Shown: one piece after another, positions 23,226 through 30,176 of the stretch
Layout: each line of letters starts with the position of its first letter
Position numbering within the stretch: the stretch's first letter is position 1
IMG/VR virus record: IMGVR_UViG_3300028654_000001
Coordinates: 62,001-126,000 of that record
From: a virus
DNA: 64,000 nucleotides
Direction: 5' to 3' (one strand)
The notes under the pieces: model-generated
What the model was told of the DNA's origin: nothing
The model's database searches: none
What the model saw: the letters and a program-made list of their open reading frames with translations, nothing else
Made by a program: the position numbers and the translations under genes

Positions 23226-23261
23226 TAGTGAGTTCTAGCTGGCTTGTATGTAATATTAGGC
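23226..23261 (+). promoter_or_regulatory. Recurrent leaderless promoter, variant
   Basis: TAGTGAGTTC, GTATG, -10 TAATAT, TAGGC, ATG at 23262. It shares TATTAGGC-type spacing with the copy before 34502. Confidence 0.55.
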
Positions 23262-23570
23262 ATGGACCAGAACACAGCCAAGCAAGAAGAGCAACCTGTT
23301 AGGACAACCTTGATACCCGTCAGTGGTATCCGAACACCCCATCTCGACTTACTGTACAAATTGCTCAATGCTCACATTAAACTCAAGAAGGCTGTTCTTG
23401 ATCCCCCAGTTGTCTTAGGGGCGAGGGCCCTCGAGGAAGCAAAGTGGAGTCTTCAGAAGTTGGAGCTCTTGTTCGCGGACAGCTTCGGGAAGCGGGCCCC
23501 CACTACTATGGCCGAGATCTACCAGATGATCTCCTCAGGAGTCGACAACAGTCTTCGGAGTAGAGCCTAG
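23262..23570 (+). CDS. Hypothetical helical protein, paralogue of 24015 gene
   Basis: 102 aa from ATG 23262. HLDLLYKLLNAHIKLKKAV, then WSLQKLELLFADSFGKRAPT and EIYQMISS align with the 24015 product. All-helical. Leaderless. Function unknown; duplicated pairs in this cluster suggest early phage genes under diversifying duplication. Confidence 0.65.
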   Translation: MDQNTAKQEEQPVRTTLIPVSGIRTPHLDLLYKLLNAHIKLKKAVLDPPVVLGARALEEAKWSLQKLELLFADSFGKRAPTTMAEIYQMISSGVDNSLRSRA

Positions 23571-23634
23571 GTCCAAACCTCTTTTTCTTACGCTTAAAAA
23601 CCACCTACCAAAGGATCCGATCCCATGTTCACTC

Positions 23635-23757
23635 GTCTACTCACTCGTATCAAGGCCTTCTTTCAAGCTCATCAAATCGCGGCTCGTAGCCGGAAGTTCA
23701 TACGGCTTGAGGCCGACGTCGAAGTTCACTCCCACCTAGGACTGTAGTTAGATCCAA
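23635..23757 (+). CDS. Small basic amphipathic protein
   Basis: 40 aa: MFTRLLTRIKAFFQAHQIAA, then RSRKFIRLEADVEVHSHLGL. Preceded by AAGGAT as a weak Shine-Dalgarno. The amphipathic basic helix could associate with membrane or nucleic acid. Small size makes this tentative. Confidence 0.45.
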
Positions 23758-23781
23758 GAGCCTCAAACGTAGTATTTGAGT
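23747..23781 (+). promoter_or_regulatory. Recurrent leaderless promoter
   Basis: AGATCC, GCCTCAAACG, -10 TAGTAT, TTGAGT, ATG at 23782. Confidence 0.65.
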
Positions 23782-24006
23782 ATGCTCAATCTCACTCCTG
23801 GCCAGCCCGTTGAAGTCCACTGCATGCTCCTAAGCAACGGAGCGTTCCTTGCCCCGACCAAGGTCTGGGCTTCAGGCTATGTGTTCGAGGGCTTCAACGG
23901 GGAACTGGTCGTTGTCAGACAGGTCAAGAAAGGACTTTTCAACAACTGTCTCATAAATTATGCCCTCGAAGATGTTCGTGGTGAGATCGAGGGCACTCAA
24001 ACGTAG
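23782..24006 (+). CDS. Hypothetical beta-barrel-like small protein, leaderless
   Basis: 74 aa: LTPGQPVEVHCMLLSNGAFL, then SGYVFEGFNGELVVVRQV suggest an SH3-like barrel. The last codons overlap the next promoter, which sets its tail EIEGTQT. Function unknown. Confidence 0.6.
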   Translation: MLNLTPGQPVEVHCMLLSNGAFLAPTKVWASGYVFEGFNGELVVVRQVKKGLFNNCLINYALEDVRGEIEGTQT

Positions 24007-24014
24007 TATTGAGT
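23978..24014 (+). promoter_or_regulatory. Recurrent leaderless promoter
   Basis: GGTGAGATCG, GCACTCAAACG, -10 TAGTAT, TGAGT, ATG at 24015; lies inside the end of the upstream gene. Confidence 0.7.
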
Positions 24015-24311
24015 ATGATCATTAATTCAAGCACTAAGCTCCCTGTTGAAATACAAGCATTTGGCATGATGCTCGTTGATGCTCGGACCTCTCATACCAA
24101 CTTGCTGTACTCCCTTCTCAAGGCTCGTATTGCGGCCCTGAGAGATATATTTGATGACTCTCTGAATTGGGAGCTGGAGAAGCTGGAGCTTCTCTATGCA
24201 GACCACTTTGGACGTATGCCTCCAGAATCGTTAGTCAAGATCTACCAGATGATCACTACCGATTCCTCATCGATACCCTGGAAGAAAACCAACAATTGCG
24301 GACATAACTAA
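24015..24311 (+). CDS. Hypothetical helical protein, paralogue of 23262 gene
   Basis: 98 aa. HTNLLYSLLKARIAALRDIF, WELEKLELLYADHFGRMPPE and KIYQMIT correspond closely to the 23262 product. Leaderless. Function unknown. Confidence 0.65.
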   Translation: MIINSSTKLPVEIQAFGMMLVDARTSHTNLLYSLLKARIAALRDIFDDSLNWELEKLELLYADHFGRMPPESLVKIYQMITTDSSSIPWKKTNNCGHN

Positions 24312-24323
24312 GTGAGACTCCCA

Positions 24324-24500
24324 ATGAACACTGCTGAACAAGTTGAACAAACCTCCTATGAAGAGTGCTCCCTTGTCATCGTCGAGAAGGCCCCTAGGAC
24401 CTTATTCGATGCCGTCCGATCCGGTACCCTGACCCAGGACCAGTTTGAGACCTTGATGGCCTCTGCTTCTTTACGCGGTGCTTGGTCAACCCCACGATGA
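24324..24500 (+). CDS. Hypothetical small protein
   Basis: 58 aa from ATG 24324. LFDAVRSGTLTQDQFETLMA recalls the end of the 22322 product (IYRGVRSGTVTVDSLEANL), so a shared helical motif. 12 bp after the upstream stop; likely co-transcribed. Confidence 0.5.
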   Translation: MNTAEQVEQTSYEECSLVIVEKAPRTLFDAVRSGTLTQDQFETLMASASLRGAWSTPR

Positions 24501-24516
24501 TTGAAGTGTGAGAATT

Positions 24517-24807
24517 ATGAGCGAAACAACGTACTACTACATCAAGTATTGGGAGTCTTCTGGGATCTTGGCAATCAAGAGCGACTTTGAGCCCAGTCAT
24601 AGTGGCTCGGTCCACGTACGTGGCGACTACAAGGACAAGCCCTCCTACCTCCTATGGATCAACAAGGATGCTTTCCTGACGGTCGAGGAAGCTCGAGCCG
24701 CTATAGCCCCCAAGCTCAAGGCTGCCATCACGTCAGCTGAGAAGAAGGTTGCCAAGCTCAAGGCCATCGACCTATCCAAGTTGGAGGTAACGGTCACAGA
24801 GTCCTGA
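24517..24807 (+). CDS. Hypothetical protein, paralogue of 26798 gene
   Basis: 96 aa from ATG 24517. YYYIKYWESSGILAIKSD, NKDAFLTVEEARA and AEKKVAKLKAIDLSKLEV align throughout with the 26798 product. A beta N-terminal half and a Lys/Ala-rich helix. Function unknown. Confidence 0.65.
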   Translation: MSETTYYYIKYWESSGILAIKSDFEPSHSGSVHVRGDYKDKPSYLLWINKDAFLTVEEARAAIAPKLKAAITSAEKKVAKLKAIDLSKLEVTVTES

Positions 24808-24839
24808 TTGGTGAGTACCCAAGGGTACGTGTCAAATAT

Positions 24840-24875
24840 CGGTGAGATCCAAAGCTCTCAGATGTAGTACTGAGC
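24840..24875 (+). promoter_or_regulatory. Recurrent leaderless promoter
   Basis: GGTGAGATCC, GCTCTCAGATG, -10 TAGTAC, TGAGC, ATG at 24876. Confidence 0.7.
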
Positions 24876-25067
24876 ATGACAATCAAGATTACCCTCGAAC
24901 AACGACGAATCGAAGCTATGCGAGCATACTATGCTCAGTTTGGGGTCAGCTGCGACAAGGCCACTCGACGCTTATTTGAGTCCTTTCAAGAGGAGAGTCG
25001 TCCCACCGTCAAGCTCCTCCCTGTAGCATCCAACATGACTGTCCTTCAGATAGTGAGTCCCAAGTAA
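24876..25067 (+). CDS. Hypothetical protein, paralogue of 20495 gene
   Basis: 63 aa. EQRRIEAMRAYYAQFGVSCD and RPTVKLLPV match the 20495 product. Leaderless. Arg-rich N-terminal helix. Function unknown. Confidence 0.65.
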   Translation: MTIKITLEQRRIEAMRAYYAQFGVSCDKATRRLFESFQEESRPTVKLLPVASNMTVLQIVSPK

Positions 25068-25080
25068 GACCTGGTAAGTC

Positions 25081-25359
25081 ATGGCAACAAAGAACCGCTA
25101 TACCTACAAGTACCCAACAACTACTTGGGACGAAATCCGAGCCGACTTGAGGACTCACAAGCGCTCCTATTGGTACTCCATCAAGAAGGCTGCTGATTGC
25201 ATCGTAAACATGATGAGGCCCGGGTATACCTCGGAACCCTACATGCAGTTGATTGAAGTGTCCCACAACGGCAGTATGCGAGTAGTAGCAGAACGAACTC
25301 AAGGCGAATGGCTCGTACCCAGCGTGGCTTCTGGCTTTACCTCTCGACGAGTTGCCTAA
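25081..25359 (+). CDS. Hypothetical protein
   Basis: 92 aa, basic (TKNRYTYKYPTTTWDEIRAD). Ends TAATG with the next start, so coupled. No family recognised. Confidence 0.55.
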   Translation: MATKNRYTYKYPTTTWDEIRADLRTHKRSYWYSIKKAADCIVNMMRPGYTSEPYMQLIEVSHNGSMRVVAERTQGEWLVPSVASGFTSRRVA

Positions 25360-25589
25360 TGTCCTATCAAGTATCCACTGAAGACGGAACTTTCAATGAG
25401 CTGACCAAGCCCGAAGCTGACCTGTTGCACTCGGGCTTGGAATCTCTCCAAAAGGGTGAGTATACGGAACACCTCCTTTCGGTGTTCGATTCCTGGTGCA
25501 GAGCCACTGGGGCCCCTGACTCCATCCTTGTGCTGTCAACTGTCTTTCCAGTCAAGGCTCTCTTGTCCTTGGTTCGGTATTATCGGTGA
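25359..25589 (+). CDS. Hypothetical helical protein
   Basis: 76 aa from the ATG of TAATG at 25359; the longer frame upstream is a shadow. LTKPEADLLHSGLESLQKGE then LLSVFDSWCRATG. The last bases run into the next promoter. Function unknown. Confidence 0.5.
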   Translation: MSYQVSTEDGTFNELTKPEADLLHSGLESLQKGEYTEHLLSVFDSWCRATGAPDSILVLSTVFPVKALLSLVRYYR

Positions 25590-25619
25590 GATCCAAGCCC
25601 CTCAAACGTAATACTGAGC
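25584..25619 (+). promoter_or_regulatory. Recurrent leaderless promoter (consensus copy)
   Basis: GGTGAGATCC, GCCCCTCAAACG, -10 TAATAC, TGAGC, ATG at 25620. Closest to the window consensus. Confidence 0.75.
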
Positions 25620-25787
25620 ATGGCAACCAAGAACCCGATGTACTTCTACGATGCAGCCCCCTCAGGTCTAACTCGACAAGAGCGTATCGAGCTCGTGGCC
25701 CTCATGAACAAGCCCAATTGGACGAGTACTGAGAAGAGCCGTATCTCGGCCCTCAAGTCCAAGATGAACTACTACAGTGTTGGTTGA
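25620..25787 (+). CDS. Small leaderless protein
   Basis: 55 aa: MATKNPMYFYDAAPSGLTRQ, then ERIELVALMNKPNWTSTEKS and a short basic tail. The start sits exactly where other leaderless genes begin, and the stop is 3 bp before the next ATG. Function unknown. Confidence 0.55.
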   Translation: MATKNPMYFYDAAPSGLTRQERIELVALMNKPNWTSTEKSRISALKSKMNYYSVG

Positions 25788-25790
25788 GCC

Positions 25791-26126
25791 ATGAAGAACA
25801 TAGATGCAGAACTGATTCAAGCGGGGTACACCAAGTACCCTAGTCCTGAAAAGTTTGCCCGTTGTGTCTTTCAAAAGAAGGTATGCAATCAGGGGTCGAC
25901 GGTCCTCTACTTCGTGGACATCACGGCCTACGAGATCCCCAACGACCTCAATGGTCACTACTATGGGGTTGAAGTATCACTGTACAAGCACCTAGGGAAA
26001 GACCCTGAAGCTATGCTGACCTTCCAAGTAAGCCTCAACGATAGGGTATCGCTCCAAGACGTCGAGACCGAGGTAGCCTCAATCTACGAGAAACTGGGTT
26101 GCATCCCGGACCCTCACAACAACTAG
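25791..26126 (+). CDS. Hypothetical protein
   Basis: 111 aa, alpha/beta; QGSTVLYFVDITAYEI and DLNGHYYGVEVSLYKHLGKD are beta strands, then a C-terminal helix (DVETEVASIYEKLGCIPDP). Co-transcribed with neighbours at 3-8 bp spacing. Function unknown. Confidence 0.55.
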   Translation: MKNIDAELIQAGYTKYPSPEKFARCVFQKKVCNQGSTVLYFVDITAYEIPNDLNGHYYGVEVSLYKHLGKDPEAMLTFQVSLNDRVSLQDVETEVASIYEKLGCIPDPHNN

Positions 26127-26134
26127 GGGAAGTT

Positions 26135-26392
26135 ATGAGCACCCGCCAAGAGATCAAGCGACTTCGAGGCCACAAGCTGGTCCGTCAAGATAAACACTTC
26201 GGATACTGGTGGTATGGGACCGAGGTCATCAACATAGCCCTCGTCAACGAACGCAGCGGCAATTGGAAGCTGACCATTGACTTCCTTCTCGCAGAGATCA
26301 GGATCAAGGTTGAAGGGGATACCGAGAAGATGGTCCGACGTGAGTTTGCCAGCATACTGAGCTCCTTGAAGGCCGGTATAGCGGTACTATGA
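26135..26392 (+). CDS. Hypothetical protein
   Basis: 85 aa from ATG 26135 with Shine-Dalgarno AGGGGAAG. RHKLV-like basic start, beta hairpins (YGTEVINIALVNERSGNWKL), C-terminal helix. Layout recalls the 25791 and 27061 products (beta, then a helix ending the domain). ATGA overlap with the next gene. Confidence 0.55.
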   Translation: MSTRQEIKRLRGHKLVRQDKHFGYWWYGTEVINIALVNERSGNWKLTIDFLLAEIRIKVEGDTEKMVRREFASILSSLKAGIAVL

Positions 26393-26634
26393 ACCCCCTC
26401 AACAACCTCTGTTGGCACGCCCAAAGAACCGTCCCGAGCACCATCCCCATCAAGGCTGAGTGCTCTCAAGAGATCATTGGCGAGGCTACCATCAAGGTTT
26501 GCCTTGCTTGCGGTCAGGTTGAGGGCACCGTCTCGAATGGATCCCTTCTCAACCCCTCAGGGAACCTCCCCCTGACCGTCTCTCCCGAGGGTGACATCGG
26601 TGTTGAAGCCCGGAGGGTCCTTGGACTCCCATAG
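26389..26634 (+). CDS. Hypothetical Cys protein
   Basis: 81 aa. NLCWHAQRT, AECSQE and VCLACGQVEGT may form a zinc site. ATGA-coupled to the upstream gene. Function unknown. Confidence 0.5.
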   Translation: MNPLNNLCWHAQRTVPSTIPIKAECSQEIIGEATIKVCLACGQVEGTVSNGSLLNPSGNLPLTVSPEGDIGVEARRVLGLP

Positions 26635-26767
26635 TAACGAGCCCAGCACTGTCTTCACAGCCCCAGTACCCGAGAAACCCACTTCAAAACTGACTCCAGA
26701 ATTCATCATCCTGAACCTAGTAGCCGGAATGATCATTGCCTATTGGATTGTTCGTCTACTTAGCTGA
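26621..26767 (+). CDS. Small single-span membrane protein (TTG start)
   Basis: 48 aa starting TTG at 26621 with Shine-Dalgarno GGAGG six bp upstream. Pro-rich N-terminal part, then FIILNLVAGMIIAYWIVRLL, one transmembrane helix near the C-terminus. It overlaps the end of the upstream gene and the next promoter. Too short to be sure. Confidence 0.45.
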   Translation: MDSHSNEPSTVFTAPVPEKPTSKLTPEFIILNLVAGMIIAYWIVRLLS

Positions 26768-26797
26768 GATCAAGGCCCCTCAAGTGTAATACTGAGC
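26763..26797 (+). promoter_or_regulatory. Recurrent leaderless promoter
   Basis: CTGAGATC, GCCCCTCAAGTG, -10 TAATAC, TGAGC, ATG at 26798. Confidence 0.7.
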
Positions 26798-27064
26798 ATG
26801 GTAACATATTACTACACGAAGTACTGGGAAACCAGTGGCATCCAGATCGTAAAGTCTTCTGGTGAGCCTGGGGTACACGGCACCATTCTTGTCAAAGGGA
26901 CTGGTGGGTATGATTACTGCATCACCCTCAACAAGGATGCCTTCCTGACCGTCGAGGAAGCTCGGGCGGACGTGGTCAAAAGGCATGCAAAGGCCATCAA
27001 GGCTGCCGAGAAGAAGCTTGCCAAGATCAAGGCCATTGACCCCTCCAAGATTACAGTCAAGTGA
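26798..27064 (+). CDS. Hypothetical protein, paralogue of 24517 gene
   Basis: 88 aa. YYYTKYWETSGIQIVKSS, NKDAFLTVEEARA and AEKKLAKIKAIDPSKI are near-identical in pattern to the 24517 product. Leaderless. Overlaps the next gene by GTGA. Confidence 0.65.
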   Translation: MVTYYYTKYWETSGIQIVKSSGEPGVHGTILVKGTGGYDYCITLNKDAFLTVEEARADVVKRHAKAIKAAEKKLAKIKAIDPSKITVK

Positions 27065-27375
27065 CCAATCAAGATAACAACTCCATGCCAGAAGTTCGTG
27101 AGTGGGTACGAAGTAACCTCTACTTCCGAGCCGTCTGGTCTCGAAAGAATGGCTTCTGGAAGGTCTATTCCAAAGTTAGTCCTTCCCTTACGGCCCCCTA
27201 CCAGTGCGATTGCACTGTGATCCTTAGTGAGGGTCTGGCTGCCACCTGTGACCAGATCAATGAGGGCGTCAAGAATGAGGTTAGGGATCTGCTGAAACGC
27301 CTTGATCGGCCTTCGATGGCTCTTCCTGGCTCACATCGAGACCCTGAAGGAACTGGTGTCAAAGGAAGGCAATGA
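27061..27375 (+). CDS. Hypothetical protein
   Basis: 104 aa, GTG start in the GTGA overlap. Beta-rich start (YFRAVWSRKNGFWKVYSKV) then a helix (INEGVKNEVRDLLKRLD). ATGA overlap with the next gene. Function unknown. Confidence 0.55.
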   Translation: MTNQDNNSMPEVREWVRSNLYFRAVWSRKNGFWKVYSKVSPSLTAPYQCDCTVILSEGLAATCDQINEGVKNEVRDLLKRLDRPSMALPGSHRDPEGTGVKGRQ

Positions 27376-27719
27376 CCATCCCATCAGACCCAAAAGAGGA
27401 TTCAAAGCTCCTCCAACAGATCATCGCCGGGCTCGCAGAGCAGGGCCTTGAAGGGTTCGAGGGCCCTACCCCTGGAACCCTCCACCTGAAGGTCAAAGAC
27501 CTCTCAGTCAGGTTCCTTAGGCTCGAGGTGCAGGGCTACATCAGCTTCGATGAACTCAAGCACCCAGCGAAGCCTGAGTGCACCATCCTCGGAGCAGACA
27601 AGACCCGGCGCTCTCACACCAAGAAGAAGGTCCTCGAGATCGTCCGTACCCTTCGGTACCGACACCGGATCTATTCGAGTCATTGGCCATGTAGTGAGAT
27701 CAGAACCCCTCAAACGTAG
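27372..27719 (+). CDS. Hypothetical protein
   Basis: 115 aa, coupled by ATGA. Basic C-terminal half. The tail SEIRTPQT is simply the next promoter read as protein. Function unknown. Confidence 0.5.
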   Translation: MTIPSDPKEDSKLLQQIIAGLAEQGLEGFEGPTPGTLHLKVKDLSVRFLRLEVQGYISFDELKHPAKPECTILGADKTRRSHTKKKVLEIVRTLRYRHRIYSSHWPCSEIRTPQT

Positions 27720-27726
27720 TACCAGT
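27691..27726 (+). promoter_or_regulatory. Recurrent leaderless promoter
   Basis: TAGTGAGATC, CCCCTCAAACG, -10 TAGTAC, CAGT, ATG at 27727; overlaps the end of the upstream gene. Confidence 0.7.
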
Positions 27727-27969
27727 ATGGCAAGAGACATCGCAGTCCCCCTCAACCACAAGGTAGCCAAAGAGCTCAAATCAAACCTTGAACTCTGGCT
27801 GGTCTTCTCAGCTAAGTTCAGCGGCTACGATTGGGAGATCGATTCCCTGCACCGGCCCGAGTGGGTCAGAGCCACCAAAGAGCACGAGGCTCAGCTCCTG
27901 GAAGAGTCCAAGGTCAAACTCGAGTCCCTCAAGAAGCTCCACGAAGACCTTCAGATCGTTCGATGCTAG
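27727..27969 (+). CDS. Hypothetical protein, last gene of the plus-strand cluster
   Basis: 80 aa from the leaderless ATG at 27727. MARDIAVPLNHKVAKELKSN, then a charged helix (HEAQLLEESKVKLESLKKLH) with coiled-coil character. Function unknown. Confidence 0.6.
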   Translation: MARDIAVPLNHKVAKELKSNLELWLVFSAKFSGYDWEIDSLHRPEWVRATKEHEAQLLEESKVKLESLKKLHEDLQIVRC

Positions 27970-28143
27970 TTCGTTTCAATCATCGTCCTGTCTTATTCAG
28001 CTTTCCTGGGTGACTACCCGCGAGAGGAAGGCCCTGAGCCTGTCTGGGGTGTCCAAGGTAACCAATCCGACCTGACCCTCGGATTATAATACCCTCAGAA
28101 CGTACATGCAAGCACTCAATGGACCCGTGAGGACTCCTGAGGG

Positions 28144-28437
28144 TTACTCTGACGGGGGCTTCCTACCAGGAGGGGTCAGTACCCGGTTCGCAATCACAGC
28201 ATCTACGGTTCGGATAGCCCTCACCGCTTGTTGGTACCGCTCACCCCTATTGACCATATTGATCTTCTTGCTCTTGATGGCCATCGCTACACGCCCATGA
28301 ACTGAACTAACACAGGCCTCACCACTCTTTGCAGGCTCACCCTCCATGGCTCTTATCGTATTGATAGCCTCAGCTGCCCTGGCATCAGCTGTCGATGGTG
28401 GAAGTGGCGCCCCTACCCTGCGTTTCATTGATTTCAT
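28144..28437 (-). CDS. Hypothetical basic protein downstream of GIY-YIG gene
   Basis: 97 aa from ATG 28437, overlapping the upstream stop by ATGA. Basic, helical (ARAAEAINTIRAMEG, RGERYQQAVRAIRTVDAVIA). Possibly a small DNA-binding protein. About 170 bp without features separates it from the convergent gene. Confidence 0.5.
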   Translation of the reverse strand: MKSMKRRVGAPLPPSTADARAAEAINTIRAMEGEPAKSGEACVSSVHGRVAMAIKSKKINMVNRGERYQQAVRAIRTVDAVIANRVLTPPGRKPPSE

Positions 28438-29054
28438 AATACCTTGTCCCAATCCTTCTCGACACCAGGGGTCGCCTCCACAGGCTTGCTTGGGGCCGCT
28501 ACCCTGCCTCTCCCCAGTGCCCGTTCCAAGAGAAGCCTCACCACAAAGGACCGACTCACCTTTTTCCCCTGAGCCCGACTCCGCTTGCTCCGGATCTGGT
28601 CAATCTCGACCAACAGCTCGGTAGGGATACGTACCACAAGTGTCGCTTCTTTGTACTGTTTGACTTTAGGAAGCGTCTTAGGCTCAACCTCCCCGTTTAA
28701 TACCCTTTGGTACACACCCTCGACTTCTTCCGGTGCTGTATTGAACCACTCGTGCCCGCAACCCTCTTCCCGCAACCACTTCCCTTCTAACTTCAAAAGG
28801 TAGTGGATTCCTCTCTCAATAAGTTCCGGGGTATCAGTGTGAATTACAAGTCCTATGACCGGGGGTTCAGGCCAAGCTGTCCGAAGGCCTTGAGCCAGAA
28901 TTCTCTTGAGGGCGTCATTCTTCGTGTGACCTACCTTACATCTCCAGGATTCCAGTCCAGTGAGTTTAGCATTTTCCCTATGGGTCGAGTAGAACCATAC
29001 ATAGACGATCCCAGCTCCTACACCCACTTCCCGTTCATATCGAAGGTCAGACAC
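28434..29054 (-). CDS. T5orf172/GIY-YIG-type domain fused to a ribbon-helix-helix domain
   Basis: 206 aa, GTG start. Residues 16-110 (GIVYVWFYS, WRCKVGHTKNDALKRI, then HYLLKLEGKW and HEWFN) match the T5orf172/MUG113 branch of the GIY-YIG superfamily: YVW for the first strand, CKVGxTKN for the second, and a conserved Arg and Glu. Residues 137-182 (ATLVVRIPTELLVEIDQI, SRSFVVRLLLERAL) are a ribbon-helix-helix DNA-binding domain. So this is a nuclease-like domain with its own DNA-binding module. Two direct repeats upstream may be its autoregulatory operator. Confidence 0.7.
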   Translation of the reverse strand: MSDLRYEREVGVGAGIVYVWFYSTHRENAKLTGLESWRCKVGHTKNDALKRILAQGLRTAWPEPPVIGLVIHTDTPELIERGIHYLLKLEGKWLREEGCGHEWFNTAPEEVEGVYQRVLNGEVEPKTLPKVKQYKEATLVVRIPTELLVEIDQIRSKRSRAQGKKVSRSFVVRLLLERALGRGRVAAPSKPVEATPGVEKDWDKVL

Positions 29055-29068
29055 TCTCGATTGGTATC

Positions 29069-29098
29069 ATGTAATACACGTTTGATCAATGTAATACA
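29069..29098. promoter_or_regulatory. Operator-like direct repeats upstream of the GIY-YIG-RHH gene
   Basis: ATGTAATACA at 29069 and again at 29089, spaced exactly 20 bp (two helical turns), 15 bp before the GTG start on the minus strand. The spacing suits cooperative RHH dimers. Confidence 0.55.
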
Positions 29099-29122
29099 AA
29101 TGGCACTCCACTTCTGGATTAG

Positions 29123-29371
29123 CTAGGTGTCCGGAAGCTCACCCCCATCATCGGGAGAAGGCACCGAGGGAGCCCTCCGGGCTGGTTCGCTAGCCTTGAC
29201 CTTGTCCCCTCCTTGTTCGTACTTGTCGGCCCCACTCTTCAAGAGTGCTCGAATGACCATTGCCCGTGTCAGTGGGAAGGGGACTGTCTTACTCATCTGG
29301 TCTCTGATTCGGTCAATCCGCTCCCCAAGTTCGAGATCCAGACGTATGTTGAATGCATATTCCATGGGCAT
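29123..29371 (-). CDS. Ribbon-helix-helix regulator
   Basis: 82 aa from ATG 29371 with Shine-Dalgarno AGGTGA. MEYAFNIRLDLELGERIDRI then LTRAMVIRALLKSGADKY is the strand-helix-helix pattern of CopG/MetJ-type repressors. The tail is acidic and Pro-rich. An inverted repeat just upstream is a likely autoregulatory operator. GTG at 29401 would give a longer form but runs through that operator. Confidence 0.65.
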   Translation of the reverse strand: MPMEYAFNIRLDLELGERIDRIRDQMSKTVPFPLTRAMVIRALLKSGADKYEQGGDKVKASEPARRAPSVPSPDDGGELPDT

Positions 29372-29381
29372 ATTGCTCACC

Positions 29382-29411
29382 TGTAACTCAGTGTAACTCA
29401 CTGAGTTACAC
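29382..29411. promoter_or_regulatory. Operator-like inverted repeat
   Basis: GTGTAACTCA C TGAGTTACAC, a perfect 10-bp inverted repeat, preceded by another half-site TGTAACTCA. It lies immediately upstream of the RHH gene start. Confidence 0.6.
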
Positions 29412-29425
29412 TGGTCAAGAACTCA

Positions 29426-29550
29426 GTAAATAAGTGTACGAAAACCCACGGTTCCTGCCTATAAGCATGAACATGGTACTTGCGTACATGTAGTTTTTAC
29501 TGTACTTCGTGCTTATAGTCACGAGTCCAGAGCCTGCGTACATTGTATTT
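29426..29550. repeat. Duplicated non-coding element, copy 2
   Basis: Aligns with 21690-21825 over ~120 bp. Core ACATGGTA...TACATGT at 29471-29491. In this copy CTATAAGCA (29459) and TGCTTATAG (29510) form outer inverted arms. Between the RHH gene and the 29564 gene; no coding potential. Confidence 0.6.
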
Positions 29551-29563
29551 AATACAAATCGAC

Positions 29564-29767
29564 CTACCCTCGAGGGGGATTCTTCAGAGCCGGACATATA
29601 GGAGGCTTCGAGCGTACAACCCGCTTGAGACCTTCCCGGACGTCTACGATGTCCAATGGCTTTGGGGAACGAGCACCGACAGGCTTGGCCCCAAGGGCCG
29701 CGGCCACTCGTTTAGGATCAACCTTCCGCTCCATCTTGAACTTTGGCATCCCTACAATCTTAGACAT
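29564..29767 (-). CDS. Small basic protein
   Basis: 67 aa from ATG 29767, which overlaps the stop of the tagged upstream gene by 8 bp. MSKIVGMPKFKMERKVDPKR then VGARSPKPLDIVD; very basic, likely nucleic-acid binding. Function unknown. Confidence 0.5.
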   Translation of the reverse strand: MSKIVGMPKFKMERKVDPKRVAAALGAKPVGARSPKPLDIVDVREGLKRVVRSKPPICPALKNPPRG

Positions 29768-30176
29768 CAGAATCAAGGATCCTTTCAAATCGAGTCGGCC
29801 TCTCTATAGGCTCCTCAGCACCCCGAACCAGGTGAGCATGTTTCAGGTCCATGACCGGCTGTGCTAATGTAGTGTGATCATCACACAGAAATGGGCCCCC
29901 TTGAGGATTCCATTTGAGGATTCTAAGTTCCCCATTGATGTAAGGTGTCAGCTCTGAACCTTCTTGAACCATCCTATCGAAGTGCCTTCTGAACGCTCGA
30001 GAGAGCTCCTCAGCAGTGAACACTTCGGGGGCGGCCATCACGAGCCGAAACAACCCGATCCCAACCCTCCAGAAGGTCTGTCCCTTCTCAGGAACATGCA
30101 TCCTCGTAGCTATCTTTGCACATACATGACAGCGAGGTGCAAAGTGCCTCAAGAAATTGTTCAGATCTTCAGACAT
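29760..30176 (-). CDS. Zinc-site protein with C-terminal RFERIL tag (family B)
   Basis: 138 aa from ATG 30176 in an 8-bp overlap with the upstream stop. FLRHFAPRCHVCAKIATRMH and FLCDDHTT form a CxxC...CxxH zinc site. Ends EERPTRFERIL-type: IERPTRFERILDSDV. Homologous to the next gene upstream and to 39937 (pattern FGPRCxxCxxLATR, then QDLxxAxLVR before the tag). Function unknown. Confidence 0.7.
   Translation of the reverse strand: MSEDLNNFLRHFAPRCHVCAKIATRMHVPEKGQTFWRVGIGLFRLVMAAPEVFTAEELSRAFRRHFDRMVQEGSELTPYINGELRILKWNPQGGPFLCDDHTTLAQPVMDLKHAHLVRGAEEPIERPTRFERILDSDV

Noticed and set aside
23244-23261. Upstream start for the 23262 gene
   Set aside because: Would place the start inside the promoter; the ATG after TAATAT fits all other leaderless copies.
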